DNA of 35,105 bases from CAZNPW01 sp964575185 (GTDB lineage Bacteria > Pseudomonadota > Alphaproteobacteria > Rhodobacterales > Rhodobacteraceae), in the NCBI GenBank assembly GCA_964575185.1, contig CAZNPW010000031.1, positions 1 to 35,105 of the forward strand, written 5' to 3'. The notes beneath the pieces were generated by a model. That model worked only from the letters and a program-made list of their open reading frames with translations. It was not told the DNA's origin and made no database searches. Made by a program: the position numbers and the translations under genes. Of this stretch, positions 8,392 to 16,294 are shown piece after piece; the stretch's first letter is position 1, and each line of letters opens with the position of its first letter.

Positions 8392-9300
8392 ATGCCCATA
8401 TCCCCCGACCAGGCCGCCGAGATCGCCGCCCAAAGGTCCACCCCGCACCCGACGCTGCGGGCGACCTCTGCCGGGATCGAGGCGCGGATGTACGAGGCGA
8501 TCCCGGTGCTCGACCACGGCTTCGTCCGGGTGATCGACTACATGGGCGACGATTCCGCCATCGTCCAGGCGGCGCGGGTGAGTTACGGGGCCGGCACGAA
8601 ACACGTTTCCAACGACGAGGGGCTGATCCGCTATCTGATGCGGCACTGGCATTCGACGCCCTTCGAGATGTGCGAATTGAAGCTGCACGTCAAGCTGCCG
8701 GTCTTCGTCGCGCGGCAATGGATCCGCCACCGGACGGCGAACGTGAACGAGTATTCGGCGCGCTATTCGATCCTGGACCGGGAGTTCTACATTCCCGCGC
8801 CGGGGCAACTGGCGGCGCAGAGCACGGTCAACAACCAGGGCCGGGGGGAGGTATTGCAGGGCGAGGAGGCGCATCGGGTGTTGCAGATGCTGAAAGGCGA
8901 TGCGGACCGGGCCTATGACCATTACGAGGCGATGCTGTCGCAGGACGGCCAGCAGGGCCTCGCGCGGGAATTGGCACGGATGAACCTGCCGGCGAACGTC
9001 TATACGCAATGGTACTGGAAGGTGGACCTGCACAACCTGTTCCATTTCCTGCGGCTGCGCGCGGACGCCCATGCGCAATACGAGATCCGGGTCTATGCCG
9101 AGGCGATCTGCGATCTCGTGGCCGCATGGGTGCCGCTTGCATATGAGGCATTCCGGGATTACCGTCTGGGCGGGGTGGCGTTGAGTGCAAAGGCGGTCGC
9201 GGTGTTGAAGCGGCGGCTGGCGGGGGAGGCGGTGGGGTTCGAGGAGTCGGGCATGAGCCGGGGGGAATGGCGGGAGTTTGAGGGGATGTGGGGTGAGTGA
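8392..9300 (+). CDS. thyX: FAD-dependent thymidylate synthase ThyX
   Basis: The 302-residue enzyme makes dTMP from dUMP using FAD, NADPH and methylene-tetrahydrofolate. The diagnostic ThyX motif RHRX7S is present as RHRTANVNEYS, with flanking FEMCELKLHVKLPVFVARQW and SARYS. The C-terminal helix LHNLFHFLRLRADAHAQYEIR is the conserved dUMP/FAD-contacting region. Length exceeds short ThyX proteins (about 220-250) because of an N-terminal extension of some 30 residues, common in alphaproteobacteria. AGGAGG at 8381-8386 sits five bases before ATG 8392, which fixes the start. Its 3' end overlaps the start of an AT-rich foreign-looking gene. Confidence 0.95.
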   Translation: MPISPDQAAEIAAQRSTPHPTLRATSAGIEARMYEAIPVLDHGFVRVIDYMGDDSAIVQAARVSYGAGTKHVSNDEGLIRYLMRHWHSTPFEMCELKLHVKLPVFVARQWIRHRTANVNEYSARYSILDREFYIPAPGQLAAQSTVNNQGRGEVLQGEEAHRVLQMLKGDADRAYDHYEAMLSQDGQQGLARELARMNLPANVYTQWYWKVDLHNLFHFLRLRADAHAQYEIRVYAEAICDLVAAWVPLAYEAFRDYRLGGVALSAKAVAVLKRRLAGEAVGFEESGMSRGEWREFEGMWGE

Positions 9301-10330
9301 GGAAGAGTTTGTCGAGTTCGTTAACAGGATGAATGAGAGGAAGCGAGCTGACATAGAGCGCATCAAGAGTGAGTGCTCTGATTTCTGGCGCCGAGGAGAG
9401 AGTATTCCGGCCGAAATATTGAAACAGGTATCTAGCCTTGGAATTCCTATTGCGGACATCCTGGAACTAAGTCCATTCTTTCCAATCTTTAAGCTAACCG
9501 AATCGGTCTCGGCAGGATACTCAAATTTACAGAGTAGTCTGTATTCGCTTTTTAGAGATTTTGGGGCGCTGTACTCGGAAGCGCGATACGGCGGATCAAC
9601 TCCCAGTGACTTGCTGACATTCCAAGCGCAAGCCTCCCTTGCGCTATTCTTGTTTTCCGCAGGGTCGCTGGTAGATACATATCGCACGCTGCGAAAGCAG
9701 GATCAGGATTTCGACGACGCCTACGAAGATTTGTTCAAAGCGTCTTTTCAGGATAAGCTTCTAGTTAAGTTCGTTCAGGACTTGCGAAATTGTTTCGGCC
9801 ACGCTTCCTTTGTCGATCCAAAGTGGTCAATGAGTTCGACCATTGGTCAGCCGGAGTTGGCATCGGCAGTTATGTATTTTGACGCTAGAGATCTCAAATC
9901 TGCATACAAGAAATGGACTGCAGAAGCGAAGCTCTTCATGGAAATGCATCCGAAGATCGATATTACTCACGTTGCGGCAACTTACTTTGCGATGGCAAAA
10001 AGGTTTTTTCAGAGTTACCAAACACGCTCTGGCATTCTATTCAGCCCACTGTACTCCGAGCTTCGCAGGGTTCACGGATACCTTACTACATCTTTGCTAG
10101 CTCGAAACACAGAGCTCCTGTTGCAGATCATTCCTGCCGGATCATCGGCTGCTTTTGAGCACATTGCAGATCATTTCACCGCTGAGGAATTGCATAGGAT
10201 ACTCGCGCTCCCGATGAGGAGCAAAAAGCAAGTTGATTACATGATCCTCCTTCGCGATCCGCTCGGAACATGCGATGTCGATCTGAGGAAAAGACTTTAT
10301 GGTGCCTTTGACGTAACGGACACAACTTAG
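9293..10330 (+). CDS. unidentified protein with HEPN-type RNxxxH motif
   Basis: About 345 residues, mostly alpha-helical and soluble, from GTG 9293 (GAGGGG lies 7 bases upstream; TTG 9278 is an alternative). I do not recognise the family as a whole. At about residues 165-170 there is DLRNCFGHASF, which fits the R-N-x3-H (Rx4-6H) catalytic motif of HEPN ribonucleases. It is preceded by helices containing GSLVDTYRTLRK and FVQDLRN, as in many HEPN proteins of toxin and phage-defence systems. Base composition is far lower in GC than every neighbour and codon use is visibly different, indicating recent transfer. It overlaps thyX by 8 bases and lies just upstream of a phd-doc pair. A ribonuclease defence role is inference. 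Confidence 0.6.
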   Translation: MSEEEFVEFVNRMNERKRADIERIKSECSDFWRRGESIPAEILKQVSSLGIPIADILELSPFFPIFKLTESVSAGYSNLQSSLYSLFRDFGALYSEARYGGSTPSDLLTFQAQASLALFLFSAGSLVDTYRTLRKQDQDFDDAYEDLFKASFQDKLLVKFVQDLRNCFGHASFVDPKWSMSSTIGQPELASAVMYFDARDLKSAYKKWTAEAKLFMEMHPKIDITHVAATYFAMAKRFFQSYQTRSGILFSPLYSELRRVHGYLTTSLLARNTELLLQIIPAGSSAAFEHIADHFTAEELHRILALPMRSKKQVDYMILLRDPLGTCDVDLRKRLYGAFDVTDTT

Positions 10331-10477
10331 GCTGAACTGAAGATTGTACTTTCGCAGCTTTTATAGCCGCTGCAATCGGGTGGCCTAAACTCTTCGATTT
10401 GGTTCAGGATCGCCCTCGCCGGCGTCAAACTTCATCACTCCAAGATTACTCCTCTAAAACGTCCTCCGCTACCGGTC

Positions 10478-10506
10478 TTGCAGGGGTAGAATTTTTAGTA
10501 CATATT
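10478..10506 (+). promoter_or_regulatory. candidate promoter of phd-doc
   Basis: TTGCAG (10478-10483), 17-base spacer, CATATT (10501-10506), 37 bases before the antitoxin ATG. GTACAT (10498-10503) and ATGTATAC (10522-10529) form an imperfect inverted pair around the start region, where Phd-type antitoxins bind to repress their operon. The gap 10331-10542 is AT-rich and otherwise shows no gene. Confidence 0.45.
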
Positions 10507-10542
10507 CTGGTAGCCAACTAGATGTATACCGGAGCCCCTCCC

Positions 10543-10791
10543 ATGACCCGCATCCGCGCCAGCCGCGTCGCCTCGATGACCGAGATGCGGGAGCCGCACA
10601 AGGTGCTGGAGCAGGCCAACGGGCAGCCGGTGGCGGTGCTGCGGAACTCCCAGGTCGTGGGGTATTTCGTGCCGGTGGAGGCGATGGACACGCGGGAGCA
10701 TCGGTATGCGACGCGGGACGAGGTGATGGCGCATCTGGAGGAGTCGCGGGAGCGGGTGCAGCCGGTGCTGGACTACCTGCGCGACAAATGA
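10543..10791 (+). CDS. phd: Phd/YefM family antitoxin
   Basis: The 82-residue protein has the Phd/YefM fold pattern: an N-terminal DNA-binding part (RIRASRVASMTEMREPHKVLEQANGQPVAVLRNSQVVGYFVP) and a flexible C-terminal toxin-binding tail ending VQPVLDYLRDK. It should neutralise the Doc toxin encoded next and autorepress the operon. ATG 10543 has GGAG eight bases upstream and matches the family start; an in-frame ATG at 10522 would add seven residues and lies in the probable operator. The stop overlaps the toxin start (ATGA, 10788-10791). Confidence 0.88.
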   Translation: MTRIRASRVASMTEMREPHKVLEQANGQPVAVLRNSQVVGYFVPVEAMDTREHRYATRDEVMAHLEESRERVQPVLDYLRDK

Positions 10792-11159
10792 ACTTCGTCC
10801 TTCTGTTGCCCGATGATGTCGAGGCGCTGCACGACCATGTCCTCAACCCCGGGGAGCTGCCGGGACGGGCGCGGGACAAGTCGCTCGACTCGGCGCTGGC
10901 GCGCGTCGAGAACCGGCTGGCCTACGGGACGATCGGCGACGTCTACGACCTCGCCGCCGCCTATGCCGTGGCCATCGCGCGGGGGCATTGCTTTAATGAC
11001 GCCAACAAGCGCACGGCCTTTCGCACGATGTATGCGGCGCTCGCGCTGAACGGCGTAAGGATGGATTTCGACACCGAGGCGGTCGGCCGCGTCATCATCT
11101 GCTGCGCCGAGGGGCGGATGGATGACGTGGACCTTTCGGGCTGGCTGCGGGGGCGCTAG
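10788..11159 (+). CDS. doc: Doc family toxin (Fic fold kinase)
   Basis: The 123-residue protein matches Doc of the type II phd-doc system, which phosphorylates elongation factor EF-Tu and stops translation. The catalytic loop HCFNDANKRTAF (His 67) fits the Doc consensus HxFx(D/N)ANKR, with the NKR ending that distinguishes Doc from AMPylating Fic proteins. The N-terminal FVLLLPDDVEALHDHVL is also typical. It is translationally coupled to the antitoxin. The stop overlaps by four bases the stop of the convergent YihY gene (CTAG), so the toxin operon ends exactly at the edge of chromosomal sequence. All visible motif residues are intact. Confidence 0.92.
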   Translation: MNFVLLLPDDVEALHDHVLNPGELPGRARDKSLDSALARVENRLAYGTIGDVYDLAAAYAVAIARGHCFNDANKRTAFRTMYAALALNGVRMDFDTEAVGRVIICCAEGRMDDVDLSGWLRGR

Positions 11160-12082
11160 GTGCGCACCGGCTCTCCCGGGATGAGCGCGCCGCCTTCGTG
11201 GCGGTCCTGGCGTTCGATCTCGCTGTCCATCTCGGCCCCCATCAGCACGATGAAGGCCGACAGCCACAGCCAGGTCAGCAGGATGATGACCCCGCCCAGC
11301 GTGCCGAAGGTTTCGTTGTAGGAGCCGAAGTTCGCCACGTAGATGGTGAAGGCGACCGACCCCGCCAGCCACAGGACGGTCGCGGCGATGGCGCCGGGGG
11401 AGATCCAGCGCCAGGGGACGGGGCCGCGCGCGGGGCCGTGGCGGTAGAGGAGCGCGAGACCCGTGGCCACGATGGCGGTCATGAGCGCCCAGCGGACGAC
11501 CAGCGCCACCAGTCCGGCGAAGGTGCCGAGGGGGACGACGGCGAGGATGGCCGGGATGACCGCGAGCAGCGCGACGATCAGCATGAACCCCGCGACGAGG
11601 GCGAGCGTCAGGCCGAAGACGGTGGCGTAGAGGCGGAGGAAGCCGCGGGTCTCCTGCACCTCGAAGGCGACGTTCAGCCCCTCGATCAGCGACTGGGTGG
11701 CGCGGGAGGCGGAGTAGAGCGCGATGACGAGCGACAGGATCGCGGCGAGCGTGAGGCCGCCCTCGCGCGAGCCCGCCACCGCGACGGCCTGGTCGATGAT
11801 GATGGTGGCGGCCTCCTGCGGGAGGATGCGGGACAGTTCGGTCAGCTGGGCCTGGACGGCGGCGGGGTCCATCAGGAACCCGGCGATGGCCATGAGAAGG
11901 ACGATGGCCGGGAAGATCGAGGCGAGGCCGTAGAAGGCGACCCCGGCGGCGATCAGGCTGATGCGGTCGGCGTTCATCTCGCGGTAGAGGTTCCTGGCGA
12001 GGACCCACCAGCCGCGGCCGCGCAGCGGGCCGGGCGACGGGGGGGCACCGGCGGCGGCGGGCGCGGCGGGCGTGGTCGGCAT
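11156..12082 (-). CDS. YihY/BrkB family inner-membrane protein
   Basis: The 308-residue protein has a Pro/Ala-rich cytoplasmic N-terminus, then the family region NADRISLIAAGVAFYGLASIFPAIVLLMA. About six hydrophobic segments follow, including the conserved ISPGAIAATVLWLAGSVAFTIYVANFGSYNETFGTLGGVIILLTWLWLSA. The GALGGVIILLxWL-like end and the acidic tail MGAEMDSEIERQ are diagnostic for YihY/BrkB (older name RNase BN, a misassignment). Function is unknown; members have been linked to complement resistance in Bordetella and to membrane physiology. It stands as a single gene, convergent with doc. Confidence 0.9.
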   Translation of the reverse strand: MPTTPAAPAAAGAPPSPGPLRGRGWWVLARNLYREMNADRISLIAAGVAFYGLASIFPAIVLLMAIAGFLMDPAAVQAQLTELSRILPQEAATIIIDQAVAVAGSREGGLTLAAILSLVIALYSASRATQSLIEGLNVAFEVQETRGFLRLYATVFGLTLALVAGFMLIVALLAVIPAILAVVPLGTFAGLVALVVRWALMTAIVATGLALLYRHGPARGPVPWRWISPGAIAATVLWLAGSVAFTIYVANFGSYNETFGTLGGVIILLTWLWLSAFIVLMGAEMDSEIERQDRHEGGALIPGEPVRT

Positions 12083-12204
12083 CGCGATGTGTCCCCGATC
12101 GTTGCCAGCGACAACGCGGGACGCCCCGGCGCGTTCCCGTGGCGGTGCGGGCCTTCCCGCGGCGCGGCGGCACGCTAGGTCCGGGCGGAAAGGAGCCCTT
12201 TCCC

Positions 12205-12600
12205 GTGCAACCCCTGATCCTTTACGGCGCGACCGCGGCCGTGTTCCTGATCCTTGATGCGATGATGCTGAGCGTCGTGATGAAGCCGCTGTTCCAGGCC
12301 CGCATCGGGGGTCTGATGCTGGAGAACATGCGGATCGGCGCGGCGGCGGCGTTCTACCTCGCCTATGTGGCGGGGCTGGTGTATCTGGTCTCGTGGCCGG
12401 GGCTGACGGCGGGCGGCGCGGTGGTGATCCCGGCGGCGATCATCGGGGCGATGGCCTACGGGACCTACGAGTTCACGAGCTATGCGATCATGAAGGACTG
12501 GCACTGGACGATGGTGGCGGCGGACGTGACCTGGGGGACGGTGCTGACGGCCTTTTCGGCCTGGGCGGGGGTGGCGATCACGAAAGCGGTGGCGGGATGA
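12205..12600 (+). CDS. DUF2177 family membrane protein
   Basis: A 131-residue protein with four hydrophobic segments. Conserved positions of the DUF2177 family are seen: LDAMMLSVVMKPLFQ, RIGAAAAFYLAYVAGL, GAMAYGTYEFTSYAIMKDWHWTMVAADVTWGTVL. Function of the family is unknown. GTG 12205 is chosen because AAAGGAG lies at 12189-12195, nine bases upstream, and the family begins at this point. The stop overlaps the next start (ATGA, 12597-12600). Confidence 0.85.
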   Translation: MQPLILYGATAAVFLILDAMMLSVVMKPLFQARIGGLMLENMRIGAAAAFYLAYVAGLVYLVSWPGLTAGGAVVIPAAIIGAMAYGTYEFTSYAIMKDWHWTMVAADVTWGTVLTAFSAWAGVAITKAVAG

Positions 12601-12926
12601 TCGTCTATGGCCTGTCCACCTGCGACGCCTGCAAGCGGGCGATGAAGGACCTCGCGGCGATGGGGCACGCGCCGGTCTTCCGCGACGTGCGCGCCGCGCC
12701 GCTGGCCGAGGCGGAGATCGCGCGGTTCGTGGCGGCGTTCGGGGACCGGATCGTGAACCGGCAGAGCACCACCTGGCGCGGGCTGTCGGAGTTCATGAAG
12801 GAATCGGAGGCCGAGGTGCAGCTGGCCCAGCACCCGGCGCTGATGAAGCGCCCGGTGGTGGAGCACGAGGGCCGCCTGACGCTCGGCTGGGACGAGGCCG
12901 TGGCGGCGGGGTTCAGAGCAGCCTGA
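12597..12926 (+). CDS. ArsC/Spx-like thioredoxin-fold reductase
   Basis: A 109-residue protein of the ArsC/Spx/YffB family. The thioredoxin-fold start IVYGLSTCDACKRAMKDL carries a CxxC pair (Cys 9, Cys 12), followed by FRDVRAAPL and RPVVEHEGRLTLGWDE, the family's cis-proline region. Arsenate reductases keep only the first Cys of this motif plus an RxxR region; the CxxC pattern and lack of arsenic genes nearby make a true arsenate reductase unlikely. A general thiol-redox role or the YffB type fits better. It is coupled to the DUF2177 gene and its last 14 bases overlap the convergent cold-shock gene. Confidence 0.8.
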   Translation: MIVYGLSTCDACKRAMKDLAAMGHAPVFRDVRAAPLAEAEIARFVAAFGDRIVNRQSTTWRGLSEFMKESEAEVQLAQHPALMKRPVVEHEGRLTLGWDEAVAAGFRAA

Positions 12927-13119
12927 GGTCGCCCGCCGACTGCTTGCCGTCGCGGCCCGTCTGCAGCTCGAACCCGACTTTCTGGTTTTCGTTCAGGCCC
13001 TTGAGGCCCGCCCGCTCGACCGCGGAGATATGGACGAAGATGTCCTTTCCGCCGCTGTCGGGGGCGATGAAGCCGTAGCCCTTGGTGCTGTTGAACCATT
13101 TCACGGTGCCGGTGGGCAT
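12913..13119 (-). CDS. cold-shock domain protein, CspA family
   Basis: The 68-residue protein is a single cold-shock domain. The RNP1 motif is KGYGFIAP and the RNP2 motif is DIFVHIS, after the usual start MPTGTVKWFNSTKG. It binds single-stranded RNA or DNA and acts as an RNA chaperone. AAGGGAG stands just upstream of ATG 13119; a longer in-frame opening to 13239 is not family sequence. The roughly 140 bases before the gene, up to the repeat at 13268, could hold the long 5' leader usual for csp mRNAs, but I see no definite cold box. Confidence 0.92.
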   Translation of the reverse strand: MPTGTVKWFNSTKGYGFIAPDSGGKDIFVHISAVERAGLKGLNENQKVGFELQTGRDGKQSAGDLRLL

Positions 13120-13267
13120 GCCGTTGTCTCCCTTGGCCGATGTCCGGGGGCCGCGGCCCCACCCGTGCAACCAAAGCCTTCGGCTGCCGATCGGCGTCGA
13201 AACTTCGTCGTCACATGCGTGATAGTGCCGCAAGGGCAATGAAAATCAAGCCCCGTGCGGGGGGCAC

Positions 13268-13386
13268 GCCGCCCTCTCCCCCGGCCCCTCTCCCCAGGGA
13301 GAGGGGGGCGCGGGCGGAGGCGGCATCGCGACGTCGCGGCGGCGGTCGGCGGGCGGCGGGCACCTCCCCTCTCCCCGGGGAGAGGG
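13268..13386. repeat. paired GC-rich hairpin repeats
   Basis: Two units lie between cspA and the 3' end of thrS. The first (about 13271-13310) has CCCTCTCCCC and, after a second C-rich block, AGGGAGAGGGG. The second (13367-13386) is a perfect 20-bp palindrome CCCTCTCCCC/GGGGAGAGGG, two bases from the thrS stop. The same two-unit arrangement recurs at 30018-30128. The second palindrome is well placed to act as a transcript end for thrS but lacks a T-run. Confidence 0.75.
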
Positions 13387-13387
13387 C

Positions 13388-15334
13388 TTACCGCTGGTCG
13401 GGGGCCAGCGCCTCGGCGGCGAGCGTCATGACGGCGGCGTCGAGGGGCAGGGCGGTGCTGCCCGTCTCGCCCAGGCGGCGGAGGCTGACGGTGCGGGCCG
13501 CGACCTCGGCCATGCCGATGGCGAGGATCACGGGCACCTTGCCCACGGAGTGTTCGCGGACCTTGTAGTTGATCTTCTCGTTGCGGATGTCGGCCTCGGC
13601 GCGGACGCCGGCGGATTGCAGCGCGGCCACCACCTCGGCGACGTAAGGATCGGCGTCCGAGACGATGGAGGCGACGACGACCTGCCGGGGGGCGAGCCAG
13701 AAGGGCAGTTTCCCGGCGTAGTTCTCGATCAGGATGCCGATGAAGCGCTCGAACGACCCCAGGATCGCGCGGTGCAGCATGTAGGGGCGGTGCTTCGCGC
13801 CGTCCTCGCCGACGTATTCGGCGCCCAGCCGGTCGGGCAGGTTCGGGTCGACCTGGAAGGTGCCGCACTGCCATTCGCGGCCGATGGCGTCGGTCAGCTT
13901 GAAGTCGAGCTTCGGGCCGTAGAAGGCGCCGTCGCCGGGGTTGAGCGTGTAGCTGTAGCCCGCCTTCTGGATGGCGGAGGCGAGCGCGCCTTCGACCTTG
14001 TCCCAGGTTTCGTCCGACCCGATGCGGATGTCGGGGCGGGTGGACAGGAAGATGTCGAACCGCTCGAAGCCGAGGTCGCGGTAGACCGAGGAGAGCAGGT
14101 CGAGGAAGGCCGCGCATTCGGCCTCGATCTGGTCCTCGGTGCAGAAGATGTGCGCGTCGTCCTGGGTGAAGCCGCGGACGCGCATCAGGCCGTGCATCGA
14201 GCCGGAGGATTCGTAGCGGTGGCAGGAGCCGAACTCGGCGAGGCGCAGGGGCAGGTCGCGGTAGGACTTCAGGCCCTGGTTGAAGACCTGGACGTGGCAG
14301 GGGCAGTTCATCGGCTTCAGCGCGTTGATGCGCTTTTCCTTCGCGCCCTCCTCGTCGACCTCCACGATGAACATGTTCTCGCGGTAGGCCTCCCAGTGGC
14401 CCGACTTCTCCCACAGCACGCGGTCGAGGACCTGGGGCGTGCGGATCTCGCGGTAGCCCGCGCGCCGGAGGCGGCGGCGCATGTAGTCCTCGAGGCCGCG
14501 GTAGACCTGCCAGCCGTTGGGGTGCCAGAAGACCATCCCCGGCGCCTCGTCCTGGAGGTGGAAGAGCTCCATCTCGCGGCCGAGCTTGCGGTGGTCGCGC
14601 TTGGCGGCCTCCTCGAGCATCGTGAGGTGGGCCTTGAGGTCGTCGCGGGTGCGGAAGGCCACGCCGTAGATGCGCTGGAGCATGGGGCGGGTCGCGTCGC
14701 CGAGCCAGTAGGCGCCGGCGACGTGGGTGAGCCTGAAGGCGTCGGCGGGGACCTGGCCCGTGTTCTGCAGGTGCGGGCCGCGGCAGAGGTCCTGCCAGGG
14801 GCCGTGCCAGTACATGCGGATCGGCTGGTCTTCGGGGATGCGGTCGAGGAGTTCGAGCTTGAAGGGTTCGGCGCGGGATTCGTAGTAGGCGCGGGCGCGG
14901 GCGCGGTCCCAGACCTCGGTGCGGACGGGGTCGCGGGCGGCGATGATCTGGCGCATCTGCGCCTCGATCCGCCCGAGGTCCTCGGGCGTGAAGGGCTCGG
15001 CGCGGTCGAAGTCGTAGAACCAGCCGAAGTCGCGGACGGGGCCGATGGTGACGCGGACCTCCGGCCAGATCTCCTGCACCGCGCGGGCCATGATGTGGGC
15101 TGCGTCATGGCGGATCAGCTCGAGCGCGGGGGCCGCGTCCTTCATCGTGTTGAGCGACAGTCGCGCGTCGGCGGTGAGCGGCCAGGCGAGGTCCCAGTGC
15201 GCGCCGTCGACCTGGGCCGAGATGGCGGCGCGGGCGAGCGAGGGGGCGATGGCGGCGGCGACCTCGGCCGGGGTGATCCCGGCGTCGAACCGGCGCACCG
15301 CACCGTCGGGGAATGTCAGGGAAATCTGCGGCAT
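13388..15334 (-). CDS. thrS: threonyl-tRNA synthetase
   Basis: The 648-residue class II synthetase charges tRNA-Thr. Domain order: TGS domain (about 1-62), second additional (editing) domain with H-D-A-A-H at residues 76-80 and the later TxxxRxxD-like blocks, catalytic core, and C-terminal anticodon-binding domain. Core blocks include GPVRDFGWFYDFD, KPMNCPCHVQVF (zinc-ligand Cys and the class II region), YRDLPLRLAEFGSCHRYE (motif 2) and MLHRAILGSFERFIGILIE (motif 3). ATG 15334 begins the family sequence PQISLTFPDG; the open frame upstream to 16147 is antisense to the hydrolase gene and not coding. Confidence 0.97.
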   Translation of the reverse strand: MPQISLTFPDGAVRRFDAGITPAEVAAAIAPSLARAAISAQVDGAHWDLAWPLTADARLSLNTMKDAAPALELIRHDAAHIMARAVQEIWPEVRVTIGPVRDFGWFYDFDRAEPFTPEDLGRIEAQMRQIIAARDPVRTEVWDRARARAYYESRAEPFKLELLDRIPEDQPIRMYWHGPWQDLCRGPHLQNTGQVPADAFRLTHVAGAYWLGDATRPMLQRIYGVAFRTRDDLKAHLTMLEEAAKRDHRKLGREMELFHLQDEAPGMVFWHPNGWQVYRGLEDYMRRRLRRAGYREIRTPQVLDRVLWEKSGHWEAYRENMFIVEVDEEGAKEKRINALKPMNCPCHVQVFNQGLKSYRDLPLRLAEFGSCHRYESSGSMHGLMRVRGFTQDDAHIFCTEDQIEAECAAFLDLLSSVYRDLGFERFDIFLSTRPDIRIGSDETWDKVEGALASAIQKAGYSYTLNPGDGAFYGPKLDFKLTDAIGREWQCGTFQVDPNLPDRLGAEYVGEDGAKHRPYMLHRAILGSFERFIGILIENYAGKLPFWLAPRQVVVASIVSDADPYVAEVVAALQSAGVRAEADIRNEKINYKVREHSVGKVPVILAIGMAEVAARTVSLRRLGETGSTALPLDAAVMTLAAEALAPDQR

Positions 15335-15421
15335 CGCTGGTCCTCGTCGGTTCGGCGCCCACGGCACGCCCGGTTGCGGGTTGTCGGGGGCGGGAGTGCC
15401 GGGGTGGATGGGGCAAGTCAA

Positions 15422-15451
15422 GGTAGGATGGGCAATATTGCCCATCCTACC
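15422..15451. repeat. perfect 30-bp palindrome
   Basis: GGTAGGATGGGCAAT followed directly by its exact reverse complement, in the divergent gap between thrS (start 15334) and the hydrolase (start 15482). A decayed relative with GGATGG...GCCCATCC lies at 29022-29049. It can form a 15-bp cruciform or hairpin. It looks like a dispersed palindromic repeat rather than an operator of one gene. Confidence 0.85.
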
Positions 15452-15481
15452 CAGCGCCGCCGCCGCGTGGCACAAGGGCGC

Positions 15482-16294
15482 ATGGAGCGAGTCACGACAA
15501 CCGACGGGCGGGAGCTGGCCTTTCACCGGACGCCCGGGGCGGGGCCGGGGGTGGTGTTCCTGGGCGGCTTCCGGTCGGACATGGGCGGGACGAAGGCGGT
15601 CTTCCTGGAGGAATGGGCGCGGGCGCGGGGGCGGGCGTTCCTGCGGTTCGACTACTCCGGGCACGGCGAGAGCGGCGGGGCCTTTGCCGATGGCGCGATC
15701 TCCGACTGGCTGGCCGATGCCCTGGCGATGCTGGGGGTGGTCGAGGGGCCGCAGGTGCTGGTCGGCTCGTCGATGGGGGGGTGGATCGCATGCCTGCTGG
15801 CGCGCGAGCGGCCGGAGCGGGTGGCGGGGCTGGTGACGGTGGCGGCGGCGCCGGACTTCACCGACGACATCCGGGCGGGGCTGACGGACGCGCAGCGGGC
15901 GGCGCTGGACGGGCAGGGGTTCTTCAACGCGGCGTCGGGGTATGGCGAGGACTATGTCCTGACCCGGCAGCTGCTGGAGGACGGGGCGCGGTGCCGCGTG
16001 TTCGACCGGCCGCTGCGGCTGGGCGTGCCGGTGCGGATGCTGCAGGGCACGGCGGATGCCGAGGTGCCGGTGGCGACCGCGCTGCGGCTGATCGGGCACA
16101 TGGACGCCGAGGACGCGCGGCTGGTGCTGGTGAAGGGGGCGGATCACCGCTTTTCCTCGGCGGCGTGCCTGGACCTGATCGCGCGGGCGGTGGAGGAGGT
16201 GGCGGGCGGGCAGGCGGCGCCGCGCCCGCCCGGCCCGGCGTCGGCTATTTTGCCACCACGGCCAGCTTCGGCCGCGCCGCGTTGCGGTCGATGA
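15482..16294 (+). CDS. alpha/beta-hydrolase
   Basis: The 270-residue protein has the alpha/beta-hydrolase order. The oxyanion strand is VVFLGGFRSDMGGTKA, then LRFDYSGHGESGG, nucleophile elbow VGSSMGGWIACLLA (Ser about residue 99), acid in MLQGTADAEVPV, and catalytic His in KGADHRFSS. This subgroup is close to ABHD10-type thioesterases and small carboxylesterases; the substrate is unknown. ATG 15482 is preceded by AAGG. The C-terminal 25 residues are Pro/Ala-rich and low-complexity, and the last 50 bases overlap the 3' end of the convergent phaZ, so the tail may be a recent stop-codon extension. Confidence 0.85.
   Translation: MERVTTTDGRELAFHRTPGAGPGVVFLGGFRSDMGGTKAVFLEEWARARGRAFLRFDYSGHGESGGAFADGAISDWLADALAMLGVVEGPQVLVGSSMGGWIACLLARERPERVAGLVTVAAAPDFTDDIRAGLTDAQRAALDGQGFFNAASGYGEDYVLTRQLLEDGARCRVFDRPLRLGVPVRMLQGTADAEVPVATALRLIGHMDAEDARLVLVKGADHRFSSAACLDLIARAVEEVAGGQAAPRPPGPASAILPPRPASAAPRCGR

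Noticed and set aside
12597..12926. Arsenate reductase and an arsenic-resistance locus
   Set aside because: The protein has a CxxC pair and no ars genes adjoin it; ArsC/Spx/YffB-like is as far as the sequence allows.
13550..16294. A 914-codon open frame on the plus strand across thrS
   Set aside because: It is the antisense shadow of thrS in high-GC DNA; only its last 270 codons (the hydrolase) look like protein.
16245..16294. 50-bp convergent overlap of the hydrolase and phaZ as a regulated antisense pair
   Set aside because: The overlapping hydrolase tail is low-complexity, so simple loss of an earlier stop explains it.
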